From Tetracentron sinense (taxonomy: Eukaryota > Streptophyta > Magnoliopsida > Trochodendrales > Trochodendraceae), in NCBI GenBank assembly GCA_015143295.1, contig CM026562.1, positions 43,385,323 through 43,449,322 of the forward strand: a stretch of 64,000 bases of DNA, in the 5' to 3' direction. The notes beneath the pieces are model-generated. The model worked only from the letters and a program-made list of their open reading frames with translations, was not told the origin of the DNA and made no database searches. This document shows, piece by piece, positions 1 through 12,912 of this stretch (its first letter is position 1; the number at the start of each line of letters is the position of its first letter). A program made the position numbers and the translations under genes.

Positions 1-1379
1 ATACTATCCAACTTAACTCTATTAAGGATTTCTTGCATGTTTAAGGTGATTTAAGCTAAGATTATGAAATTATTTGCATGATTATGGTCAAATGGGAGAT
101 TATGAAGCATGAATTATGGTTTTATATGTGTGGGCTTAGTGTTGCGAATATGGTTTAGGAATTTATGGCGTGTTATGTGATGTTTAACCTCATGTTGGGT
201 GAAATGGAGGATGGAAATGCATGGTAGTGGTGCTTTATGAAACTTTATGTGAGAATGGATTTGAAGTGATGGTGAATGAGTATTTTTAGGGTTTAATACT
301 TGTGAATTCTACTATGAAAATGTTAAGAATAAGATAAAGTGATATTTATGATGGTTATGATAAATTATGCCTAATTATGTCGTATGGTGATTGATATTCG
401 GATAGGTCATTAACTTAGAGGAAGTCTCCCAGGTCGGGAATTCTCTAACCATTGAGTAATGAACCTTGGTGGAGTTTTCTGGTGGAAGATCGGAATTTAA
501 GGGTTGACCTATTCGAATGTTAATTACAACACTCATGCACAAGTTCACGTGTATGGTAAGTTCAGAGTCTCACGAGGTCACGCACATGCATGTAGGATTA
601 CACGCATTGGTAAGGACATGATAATGCAGGACTGCATGTATTGGTAAGGACATGATTATGTAGGACATCATGTATTGATACATTGCTCATAAGATTATCC
701 ATGTAAAACAACATGTATTGATAAGTTTACAGTCTCATAAGCACATGTATCTCATAAGTCCAAGAGTCTCAAAGTACACGAGTTCATGGTGATGATTTGA
801 TACGATATGCTCACATGTTTTCCACTCTGATTATGTAATATGCCATGAATTATGATATTGAATATGTAAAAGTGATATTATGTTGTTAGTTGGATTTTAT
901 ATACATTTGAATGCTTTTGTGCTCAGTCAGACTGTTGTCTTTGGCAGGTCTAGAGTCAGAGTTAACTACAAAGCCTTAGATAGAGGAATAGAGGAACAGT
1001 AATATGAGGGAGAAGAAGGTGAGCTTCCTGAGGAGGAAGCTAGGGACCTTGATCAGTTCTCATATTAGTAGACTTTTAGTTATGGTTATGGTTATAAGGG
1101 AATTGTAATAGATATTTTGGATTTGATGATGTTGCTTAGGTTCACACTTTATATTTGGGTATCAGACTATTTTGATTTTCATTATGGGATATGTTGAATT
1201 GGTCGGAATACTACAGGATGATTTATTGTATATATATTGAATTTCATTATTGTCATTTTGGAGACTTGTGTTTAATATGCCTTGTATGTTATGAAATTAT
1301 GTTACAGAATTCAGCAGGTTTAAGTAGTATCACGGTCCAAGGTCCCATTATGACCAATGTAAGATTTTGGGGTGCAACA
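1..1379 (+). mobile_element. Probable gypsy (Tekay-like) LTR, 3' part
   Basis: A long non-coding tract ending in TTTTGGGGTGCAACA, a typical end of plant gypsy LTRs, with the internal motif GAGCTTCCTGAGGAGGAAGC near 1021. It includes a degenerate short repeat around ACATGTATTGATAAG (560-780). No primer-binding site follows, so this is a 3' or solo LTR. The other end lies outside the window, so no age can be given. Fossil. Confidence 0.4.
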
Positions 1380-1982
1380 GAAATCATGTCAGTGATTTAC
1401 GTCATCAAGTTAATTAAATTCTTTTGAACCATTGACCATAATTTTATGGGTAATCTACACTCTTTTAATGAGCATTGACATAAGGGTGACATGATGAGGA
1501 GCATTTACATTACATGTGGTAGATGCAGATGGTCCCAAATAACTATGAGTGCTGCTAACACCACCAATTCTATATGGCATTGCCTATGATCACCACATAT
1601 GAATGATGTAAGCAGTGAACCAGCTAACCAAGAAAATATAGACAGCTGAGATATACACTACATATAAAGTTATTACAATCAAATCAAATGACGACAGTTG
1701 TAATATTTTAGGGAAGTGAGGAAAGGGACTATTGCAGATGTGTTGAGAGAAAAATGTTTAAATTTAGTTGCAGAATATGAAGGTTGATCAAATTAAAATT
1801 TTACTTGTAAGTATTAAACAAGAAGCATGTTTAAACACAATTAGATAATTAAATTTGTTTAGACAGGCCATGCGAACATGGGAGATAACTCATTATATGC
1901 TCTTTTATTATAAGAAAAATAATAAACCATCGAATATAGACCCTTGTTTTTGTATGGTTTACTAGTGCATAGAGATAACTTA

Positions 1983-1984
<2 letters not shown>

Positions 1985-2034
<50 letters not shown>
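1985..2034. repeat. (AT)n microsatellite
   Basis: About 25 uninterrupted AT units followed by a T run. Confidence 0.95.
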
Positions 2035-2040
<6 letters not shown>

Positions 2041-4084
2041 TTTTATTAAGATAAGAAATATATCTTATTTATTTTTCCCAAAAAATTCCTCCCTAGTGTT
2101 GCGGTATCCCCTCCTTGAGTATTCCATTTCCAGCCATTCACTCCTTGAGTATTCCATTTTCAGCCATTCATTTAATAGCAAAGGTATGCATGAATAAGAG
2201 TTGGGATGACCTTATGAATAACTTTATGTCTATTCTCTATTATTATAATGAGAGAAGGATGGTCAAAAAATAAATTGATTCTTTTTTATATTGACCATAA
2301 ACCCAACTATTGTTTTAGCCAATTACTTTCATTAGGATAGTTAAATTTAAGGGTATTTAAGTAAATTAATCACTAACTTACTGCATATCCTTTAATACCA
2401 TGATTCTCTCAATCCAGTTTTTGAATTTTTTTTTTTCTCTAACGCTTTCACCCCTTGCTAGTTGCTACTGCCCCTGCTTCTTAGTGCCATCGCCTGCTCC
2501 TGCTCTATCTGTAAGTTCTTCTTATACTTTATTCTTCTTCTTCCTTTTGGTCCATCATCCCTTTATTAGATTAGTTGCAACAAGTAGTTAAGACCTTCTG
2601 ATATGAGTTACCTCCCAGATGGGCCATTTGTCGATGGTTGTATTCGGTGATCAGATGCATTGGGCTTGGGTTAACCGAGCGGGGCTAGGAATTTATGAGA
2701 TTAAAACCCAATGCCCTACAACCCGAAAGCCCTACAACTCCAAAGCCCTTTTCTATATAGACAAAGAGTTCTCTCTATGGCTTAAGGGAAAATAACAAAA
2801 GATAATTCAGTTCATATCCTTAGATGTCGGAAACCCAATTAAGTTTTCAAATCCCAATTAAAATTAGAAGCCTATAATTGTTCAACCAAATAGAAACAAA
2901 GAAAAAAGGATTCAAGATGAACAAGAACAAAAATCAGTTTCTTTATGTAGGGAAGAACTTACATGTGATTGTTCAAAATGAAAGGAGGTAATGTGGGTGT
3001 ATATAACTAAGACTGAAAGGGCAGGGCCTAGGTTTTACGAAGCCTGTCCCTCACCTACAAGGCTTAGGCCCTAGCCCACGGAGGGCCTGAATTGGCTAGG
3101 CCCAAATCCTACCCTTAAGGACATGGTTAGGGCAGAGCTAGGGCCTAAAAGAAGAGTAAAAAATAATCTCATACACTGCCAGATACTAATATGAAATCAA
3201 CCATCCTCTTTTATCAAGTCTTAGGGAGTTTATCATTACTATTTTTTTACTCAGTTGTGGAGTAGATGTTTTTCTTAAGTTAAAAAAAGTAGTATAATGT
3301 GTTTACTATTCTTGTATAATAGAATTATTTATAATATATCCCATATTTTGTTGTGTGTTTTGGCTATATACTTTTTCTTATCATATATTTAATTTTGTCA
3401 CAGTACTAACATAAGGCACATAAATCTTATATGTATAATATAAATTTTATTAAAGTGTTACCATAGGCCATGCCAAAAACTAGATCTGCTGGCCTCTTTT
3501 TTATTTGATCAAACTTCTTCTATGAGGTGTCTGGACGCATGGACGTGGAGGATTACTCTATTCTATTTCTACCTTTGATTTAAAAGAAAAAGAAAAAAAA
3601 AAACCCCAATGGATGAGGATATGTGAGTCCTTGAAATATTAGGATTAGTAAATTAGTGGACAAATATCAACTTCCTCACCTCCAAGGGACTCTGAGTACA
3701 CTCCTACAGGCTACAACTGAGGTGTGTGACAGTGTCTGATTGCAAGGGTGCGTCAAAGTGAAGGAACATATCATATGCCACTTTCCAACATGGCCAGTGA
3801 AACTAACATCAAAATTCTTTTTTGTCTGTATCGCTCATTTTCTAAATAAAACCACAGAAAAATTCAATATCCAAGTCTCTTGGGAAATGAATGAATAATT
3901 AAAGAAATAAACAGTTAATAAGCATAAGACAAGTCGAGGGCCTTCTACAGATCATACAAACAGAGGCGCTCCTCAGTAATTCTGCGACGAACTCGTTGTC
4001 CATTGATGTTATGTTCTCTGGTAAAAAGACATCCACAAATTATTATAGTTTTGCTAAAAACATTAATTAACATGGAAAACACCA

Positions 4085-4200
4085 GCCCTCCCCTCTCATG
4101 AGGGTGGTTTTGGGATCAAACCCAGGGATGCAAGCCTTCCCTCGGTGATGTGGCTTGTCCACTCATTAGTTATTAACCCACTAACCCTAACTACTAAAAG
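4085..4200 (-). mobile_element. Possible tRNA-derived SINE
   Basis: On the minus strand GGTTTGATCCC resembles a pol III B box, and AGTGGACAAGCCAC lies where an A box would be. No poly-A tail or target duplication is clear, so this is weak. Confidence 0.3.
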
Positions 4201-4280
4201 TAGATAAATGGTGCCTTGTACCAAACAAAAACACATTAAATGGAAAAGCAAGAATATGTGTCAAGACCGGCATAACAACC

Positions 4281-4402
4281 TCAGAAAAGTAAGCGCAGGT
4301 ATAGAACAATCCACCCAGCCATGGAGAAGATTGCAAAGATGTGAACCCAGAACAATACAGCAGCTGCCTCACGTCCGCATCCTCTTAAATTGGCAACAGC
4401 GC
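4281..4402 (-). CDS. PILS6: PILS last coding exon
   Basis: 122 nt, residues 371-410 and a TGA stop at 4281-4283. Encodes AVANLRGCGREAAAVLFWVH, then IFAIFSMAGWIVLYLRLLF, the expected last membrane segment at the very C-terminus. Confidence 0.92.
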
Positions 4403-7400
4403 CTACAAAAACACAAAAAAATAAATGACCAAAATAATGTTTTTCCTTCTTATTTTACCACCCAAAAAGAAAGTAGAGAAGAAGAAGATGATATCATCAT
4501 TGTTTAAAAATAGTACTATTCAGATTATGAGTTTCATCTCTACTATGGAACACCTAGAATATAAAAAGATTGGATTAGACGTCGAAGCTGCTTGAGGTTC
4601 TAGAGAACTAAAATAAACTTGCTATTAAATTTATGGTGCAAAAGAAAATCTTGCAGGGACATGCTAGTCATTCCTGGAGCTATAAACCCAAAACATTGCC
4701 ATTTTAATTTTTAAAAGACTAAACCACCATTAAACCACTATTTAATTTGGGAATAAGAATATGAAATTAGTGCAAAGACAAACATATACTTTTCCTTTAA
4801 ATTTTTATCACTTAAAACAATATTTTATGAGATACATGTATCATCAGAAATGAGAACCCAGTGTTACCCGAAAGCACAGATGTAGGCATTGTGTGCTGGA
4901 GAAGAAGGACGAATCGGAACATCTTATCACCAGGCGGAAGGAAGCCAAGCCTGTCAGCCAACATAACAATGCCAAGCCCAACAGGAGGAACTAAAACCAA
5001 ACGCCCGAAAATAATAGCAGCAGTTGTTCGTAATCCGAGTTTTGAATTTCCTGGTCCTGATACCAAGCATGAAAAACTATCAACGGTGTAACCAACCAAG
5101 AAAAACTATCAGCAGTCTGCCTTTTGGTTTTGATTGCAGTCCAATAGGCACTGGTTGAATTGCCTAAATGACAAGTAGGCCCCATTTGTGGTATGCCAAG
5201 ATGATATTTATAGTTTTACACACACAAAGATATGGCCATGTGAAATTGCATCACTTGGCTTAAGAAATGTGTAAAGAAACCACAGCTATAAATAAATGGA
5301 AATATGACTAGACAGAAAATTGACTTACCATTTACGAGATTTCCACCCAATGCCAGTAAAATGCATGGAATCATGGCCTCCCTGATAATCACAGAACTTT
5401 TAGATAATCATAAAAAGCAAAGATCCAGCTATCCATATAAACTTTAAAGGCACTAGTAATTAGGGCTGTAAACGGAGCGGATTCAGAGCGGATAGTGGTG
5501 TATCCGAATTCGTATCCGATTATATATTCGAATATCCGAATCCGAATAAATATCCGGCGGATAGTGAAATATGATATCCGTATCCGACTCTTATTAAAAA
5601 AATCCGAATTTGGATAGTATCCTTACTTTTAAAAAATATATATTAATATTTAAAATGTATATTAATTCATATTTAAAAATATATTTTAAAGGTTATATTA
5701 ATTTTATAAATTTAAAATATATTATTTATATATATTACATAATCGGACGGATATCAATCGGATGGGATATACCAATATCAGAATTCGTATCCGATTATAA
5801 ACGGATAGTAATTTTGCTATCCGAATTTGCTCCGCCGGATACCTATTCGGATAATTATCCAACTAAATGGATTCAGATACGAATCGGATACGGATATTAT
5901 GCGCATCCGTTTACAGCCCTACTAGTAACTATATCACTTCATGGGTGAAATATAGAAGGATCTTCCAAACATACCCCTTCCCCCTTTTCTTTGGTAAATG
6001 GGTCCATTAAAAAAAAGTGATTGGCAAAATACACCACTTCCCTATTAGGGTTATTTGTAAGATAAAGAAACATGTTGAGAAGTAAAGCTCTATTGAACAC
6101 GAGGTAATGCAGTTTTTACTTTTTAGAGTAGAACCTTAATTTTTTTCTTCTATTGCTCATCTATTAACACTGTATTTATAGAGTCCCAGTGTAGTTGTAT
6201 TCACCAAGAAACATTTACACTATATCATATTAACATAAGCTAATAATAATAATATATCTCCTCTTATATCTAATATGTAGGAGTTTCAGATATTCTGAGG
6301 TGGCAGAAATTTGCTCATTGATAACCACATGTAGTTTGCTGGGGGTATTAGCAAGGTCGGACAGTATCAGAAACTTGCTCTTACAGTCACACATCAGTTT
6401 GTTGTGGGATGTTAGCAAGATCAGGCAGTATCTTTCAATATTGCATTTCCTGTTTCCTGGATAGGTAACTTGTATTGAACTATTTTTTGTATGTTATCAT
6501 GGATAAGCACTTCATTGATAGCCTTCAAACTTGTCTTTGTTCAACGATTCAAGGACCAACAGAAGAAGGACGAAAAAACGTCTTTCAAGTTCCAGATGTG
6601 GGTTAGGACATGCTGGAAAATGCAGTAACCGAAATAAAATTTTAAAGATTCCATGAATGTATTGAGTACTCCAGGCAGGGATTCAGATAAACTCAACCTT
6701 TTTCTTCCTTTCCTATATTTATGTTTATATTAGCTCTATTCACACTTTAAAAATTATTCTATTCCTTTTGAAGAGTATGGGTCACTATAAATTTACATGA
6801 TAACATACATCTTCCAATATGTTTTCTGATTTTCTTTTATTAGTTTAAAGCACTCTTTCACTATTATCATGTAAGAGTAGACTGCTGGTTCTTGCGAGTT
6901 TCCGTAAAGGCGTAAACACAAGCTCATTTTAAGTTAGAGATTTACAAATGCAGCTTAAGAGGTCAATACAAGATGCATAACAAACACATTCCTAGAAACA
7001 GCAACAAATGGAAAAGCAACTATTCTCGATGGATGAGTAATGAATAAAAATAAGCACCCCTTTCATATTAGACAGAACTTACATACCCAAGAATAATACA
7101 GCTGTCAGTGAAGAAGAAGAGCGGAGCATCATCTGTAAATATCAATTGCTTCAAAAATGGTATAGCACCAAGAATCATGGCCAGGATCTGCAGCAAGCCC
7201 ATGTAAACCAACTAAATGAAGAGTGATAAAAAGTGAAAGATTCTTTTCAAGAAAGACTTCATACCCAATGAATTTATTGATAAAAAAAATGCTCAAACTG
7301 GGAACAAATCAAACAACCAACTTTTTCCATGAACAAGCACATGCATCTAAAGAATGGTTACGGTCAGGAGTTACATGACAAGTCTAAACAATCATCAGAA

Positions 7401-10400
7401 AGGAAGTAAGTTAGATCTTGGATGTTCCGAGCATTTTCAGTCCTATTGAGCAGAAGAGTTAAGTGAATTGACATGGATTAAGAAACAACTTGACTCTGCC
7501 AAGTTTTCAGGAGCTTGTGTATGACTTGGTGATTCAACCAAGTCAACAGTCAATAGGCTGAGTTAAGGAATTTTTAAAGAAGGGAAAATACCATACCTGA
7601 GTAATTTTTACAACTATAATAGCCAATGAGCTGACTAAGCTCAATAAAGACTTTACAAGCGGCCAGTGAATTGTTACAGAAACATTGTCCTTTGAATGCT
7701 ATATAGTGCCTCAAATGCTTGTCAGAAGGGATTCAACAGAAAGATTTTGAGTACATCTTGCCATCTTGGAGTTGACTACTAAGAAATATTGTGATCTGTG
7801 GTACAGATTTCACTCAGATTTTCACACTTTAAATTACTGAATTCTCCCAAATCAAGGAAATTACAAGATAAACAATCTGATCATCAATTTCTAGAAGCTT
7901 ACAACTTAAGGAGGCTGTCAGAAAGGATTCAACAAAAAGATTTTGAGTATAACTTGGAGTTCACTATTAAGAAATATGGTGATCCGTGGTATAGATTTCA
8001 CTCAGATTTTCACACTTAAAATTACTGAATTCTCTCAAATCAAGGAAATTACAAGAAAAACAATCTGATCATTAATTTCTAGAAGTTTAAACTTACAGAA
8101 GCAATTATAGGGGGCTTTAGGATTTGCTTGAGCTTCAACTTCTCATACAGAAAAGCTAAGAAACCTATAAACTGCATCAAGAAGCATGGCACATAAGTAA
8201 AACCAAATATCTGTCTGTACAGCTTTACATTTATCCTTATAATTTGGAAAATTCCAAACAATAAAATACAATTAGAAAACATCCACAACTTGTTGAATGT
8301 TTGCAGAAAGCTAGAGAAGGCATCGTTTTCTGAAGTAATTGCCATGTTCCATAACTAACATTTTCAATTAAATACTAGGAGATTTGGTGTTAATCTTACA
8401 TATATGCACATATATTACAAATTTAGTGTAATTTCTCATGGCACTATGAATAGATCGTGAGATATTAAGAGGTCTGAATTGTGATGGCTATATTTTGAAC
8501 ATCTTATCTATAAGTAGCAACTACATGATTAAATAAACATATTTATTGCACATTGAGACTGTCTGTAATGCAAATAAATTGATATCTGGTGAATTTATAG
8601 TGTGGTATAAAAGAATGAACCTAAATATACTAATTAAAGAAAAAAGAAGAAATAGCAAATATGGACGAATGTATATGTTTTCTCTTCAACCTTCCTAGTT
8701 TTGGTGAATGAGTTCCTGACATGCATTTTCATAGTTAAAGACGTATATCGTAGGGAGACCCCTTATCTTCATTCTTGTTCATAATGGTGATGGAAACAAT
8801 CAGTAAGCTTCTTAAGAGAGCTGAAGCACATTGAAATAAAAATCTCTAAAACTGATACGAAACAGACAATACGTATAGGTTTCGGTAGCCCCTTTTAAGA
8901 TATTTATACTGATACAAAACGAGCGATACGTATCGTTTATTAGTTGTTTAAATTTTCATTCATTGTGTAATTGTAATTTTATTTTCTAGTTTGTCTTGGA
9001 GTCGTTTCCCAGGACTTTATATTTGGAAAATTTAGTTCCTATAACTAATTTGATTTTTAAAATTTTAATTTGAATTTTTTTTAAAAAGAAAAAATTATAT
9101 GTATTGTCCAAAACCAATACATATAAGTTTCGGTTGGGACCGATACATCACCCAAGACCGTATTTTTAATCCTTCCTGAAGAAGGGAGAAGTTTGTTAGA
9201 AAGAGAAAATGGGGGTGATTTGAAAGGTTTTTAAACCTGCCTATATTGCTTACCATCATCTCTCCTACAATTCACAAACGATACCCTAATTTTCTGCAAG
9301 TGGTACTTAGAGACAATTTAAGAATTGCAGATCAACCTTAGAAAGAGCATAATGTTTGCAGTGGGTATGGTAAATAATCTAGCTGAGATAGCAAGTGATT
9401 TGGGTTGTAAAGTAAGATCTTTTTCCATTGTCTTATCTAGGATTTCCTATTGAAGCTAACTATCTATCCACAAGTTTTACAATCCGGCAATGGAGAGATT
9501 CAGGGGAGTACTAACCTCATTGAAGAGTCGAATGTATTGAAATTTGAAAGGTGGAAGGTGACACTTATACGTAGTACCTTGTACAGCCTACCTGTGTCAT
9601 GTCATTATTCACGATCCTAGCTTTAGTAATGACACAAGGCCTGAACAACTGGAAGGGGATTTATTTTGGAAGACATGGATAACAAAGTTAAATACTACCT
9701 AGAGGAGTGGGAAAAACTCTGCAGCCAAAATAAGTTGGGGCTACGCACTCACAAGGCATATAAACAACGATTTGCCAAGTAAATGACAATGAAGACTATG
9801 TGAAGAACATGGCAGCCCATACAGGTCCATAATTAGCGACGATTATGGGTGTCAAACTGGTGGTTGGGAAGTAGATGAAGTTTTGAGTTTGAGCAACTAG
9901 AGAGCAATATTTTAAAAGGGGAAGGCATGAGGCAAGGCGTTAGGACCTTAAGATGTGTGAGGCATGAGGCTTAAGCCTCACAAGAAAGCCTCATTTTAAC
10001 AAAATTATAAAAAAAATCCAAAAAGTTAAAAAAGTTTTGATATCTATACTATATACTAAAGAAATAGGAGTGCCAACCTGGCACCCCTATCTGATCTTCT
10101 TTTTGAGTTTTTGATGCCACCTCACCTAAGACTTGCTCTCTCATTTATTACCCTAAATCGGCGCTGTTACATACGTTTGGTTAATCTCCCCAGTGTGCAT
10201 CATTACTTCTCCCTCATTTATATCTCTCAACTGTGTTACATCTTCCAAGAGCTATCAAGACTCTTTTCTTCTTCCAAGGAAGAAGAGACCATTCCTCAAA
10301 ACAGTTTTCTCGTCTTTTAAGGTAATGAATGTTCCTCTCTTCCGATAAAGAGTTAAAACACTTTCCCAACCCTAACCTTCTTCGTTCTCACATCTCAAAT

Positions 10401-12879
10401 GCCTCTTGCCCTCTTCTTCTGCGAGCTCAGACCCCATCCTTGTGTGATATCAAATCCCATAATCTCTTGCCCCTTTCTGACCTCCTTCGTTTCCAACAGT
10501 GATCTCAGAAGCTGTTTTACAGAAACAACGATCTCAGCTCATCGACGGTAAGCAATTTGTGTTTTGTTGTGGATGCACTTCTACATTTCCCAACCCTAAC
10601 CTTTACTGAAATATAATGGGAAAGAACCCTAACGTTTTACAGTTTTTTATTTATTTAAGAATCCATATGCACTCTTCTCATGAGCTATTGTTGTGGATGC
10701 CTTCGTTTTTTTAAGAACCCAGTTCAAGCTCTGTTCCTAAGGTACCTCTCACGCTGTTGGAAGTAATGCTTTCTATTTAAAATCAGTGATAACAGATAAA
10801 TGGATCACCCAAAAATTCTCTCTCCCTTATACTTTGTTTCCACTTCACGTTTTATTATTTTTTTTGTGCCCTTGATAATGCAATTTACATTTTGTGAATA
10901 CTTTTCTGCCCTTGATAATGCTCTCTGGAAATATTATATATCTTGTCAAGTTTCTAATCTGGTCTTTTGCCTATAGGATTGTTTCCTCTGACTTCGTTCT
11001 TTTTTTTTTGATTGGTTCCTATGGCTTTGTTCTTTCTGAAGAGACTGCATAAGTTTGGTGGATTTTTTTTAATCTGTGCTCAAATGGCTTAGAATACTGT
11101 TTTAGTCAATTCATCTGCAAAATCAATTTCTAAAAATGGGTTTGTTTCAGAATGTTCAGCAAAACATGAATTGGTGTCGGCTTGATTTGTCTCAGCCTGT
11201 TGGGTTCGAATTTTCGCCTAATGGGTACCATCATTTGCCATTTACGGCGTTGTTGTTGAAGCCGGTGACGGAAGCGGAGGAGAAGCAGCAACAGATCCTT
11301 GAGGAGCAATAGCGATGGGTATATGTTTTTTTTTTTCTTCTGGACTGTTTGAAGGTGGAATTTTGGGTATTGGTTAGTGTAGTTCTTTTTCCTTTTTCTG
11401 AAATTTTGTGATTGGTAGATGAAGTAGAAGAAGCTTAGGTTTATGTTTGGCAGGGCATACATGAAATTATATGGAGTTATGATTAACTGTTTTTTTATTT
11501 TTTAGGGGCACACCGCACACCTTACTTGATCTTCTTTTAGTGTTTTTGTTGAAACGTTACCCAAGCCTCTTTCTCTCATTTACTTCACTCTCATTAGTGC
11601 GATAACGGTTTGATAATTTCCAAGATAGGTTTGATAATGGTTTGTTCATTTTACAGTTTGAATTTTGTGATCTTCATTTTGGTCACTTGAAATTTGTGGA
11701 TGATCTTATATCAGGCTGGTCGTTCTGTTTTGAAAGTTTTAGTGTATAAGAATGGTTGTAAAATATGCTGACTTTCTCTACTCTTTGCAGAGGCCTCCAA
11801 TCACCGGAATTTTGACATGGCACGACTTTATGCCGGAATATGTATTGGGACTACACCCTCATTTCAATCTCCAATATTGATTTCATCGAATCAAAAGGTA
11901 CATCATTCTTATATTTAAGTGTTCATTGCCTCTTTAATTTATTCATTTCATATGCTCTAAAAATCATATCAATAATTAGCACTCTACATAATTGAGACAG
12001 CATTGGACACAAAGGGTTTCCTACTTTTCATTTTGGTTTAATTTATGAGAGCTAGCCTATCTAATTATGAGATATGAGATGTTTATTTCCTGTATATACT
12101 TGGAACAGTTGGGAATAGTAGTAAACATTATATATCCATTTCTATGTTACTTAGAACAGACATATGACTCAATCTTAGATACCTCACAAGGTTAAGATTT
12201 AACCCTTACCATTTGCATTTCTACTGAATTGTAATCTCCTAATAAATTTTATCTCGAGCCATTGTCGACTAATATTTCCTAATCACATGAATGTGCCTTC
12301 ATTAATTCATCTAGAAACTTCTTTCCCATTATGGGTATTTCGTAGTAGTTAATCTGTGTAATTTTTAAAAAACAAATTTACATATAGAGGTACAAACTTA
12401 TATCATCTTATAAGTAGTTAATTCTTTCTTTTCAACTATTATATTCCTCACAAAATGACCCTACTTCAAGTCTTTCTAATATGTATATATATAACAAGAA
12501 GATTTTTTGGGTATCCAGATTATAGGAGTGAATGCCAACACATATCAAAATACTTCCATGATGAAGACATATCAGATGCTGAAGGAATTGATTAACATTT
12601 CACATATGTAATTCTCATAAATAAATTTTTAAAGAAGAAATCTCCTATATCAGTATTTTTTAAAGTTTAGAACCAAACAAGTTTTAAGTATTTATTTTCT
12701 CAAATTTTTTTAATGTTTGCTTATGTTATTTGGGATGTCAATTTCACGTTTTTTCTTATACATGTTCTTATTACAGTTTTATTAACATAATTCTTTCATT
12801 TTATTATATTTCTATGAATATTATTTTCAATTTAATGCTTTGTTTTCTTAACCCGTGCATCGCACGGGGTCTCCGCTAG

Positions 12880-12912
<33 letters not shown>

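Larger units (their letters stand above)
1380..4280. other. 3' flank of PILS, no gene seen
   Basis: AT-rich, with no supported coding region. It holds an (AT)n tract, a short tandem duplication at 2101-2170 (CTCCTTGAGTATTCCATTT twice) and a possible SINE next to the PILS 3' end. Confidence 0.6.

Noticed and set aside
2231-2260. Helitron-like 5' start TCTCTATTATTATAATG
   Set aside because: No hairpin and CTAG end could be found downstream before PILS, so it cannot be delimited.
4208-5091. Plus-strand frames of 76-99 codons
   Set aside because: Antisense to PILS exons 9 and 10, whose minus-strand products are clearly conserved.
5610-5948. 112-codon plus-strand frame
   Set aside because: Lies within the TATCCG-rich hAT MITE; low-complexity I/Y-rich product created by repeats.
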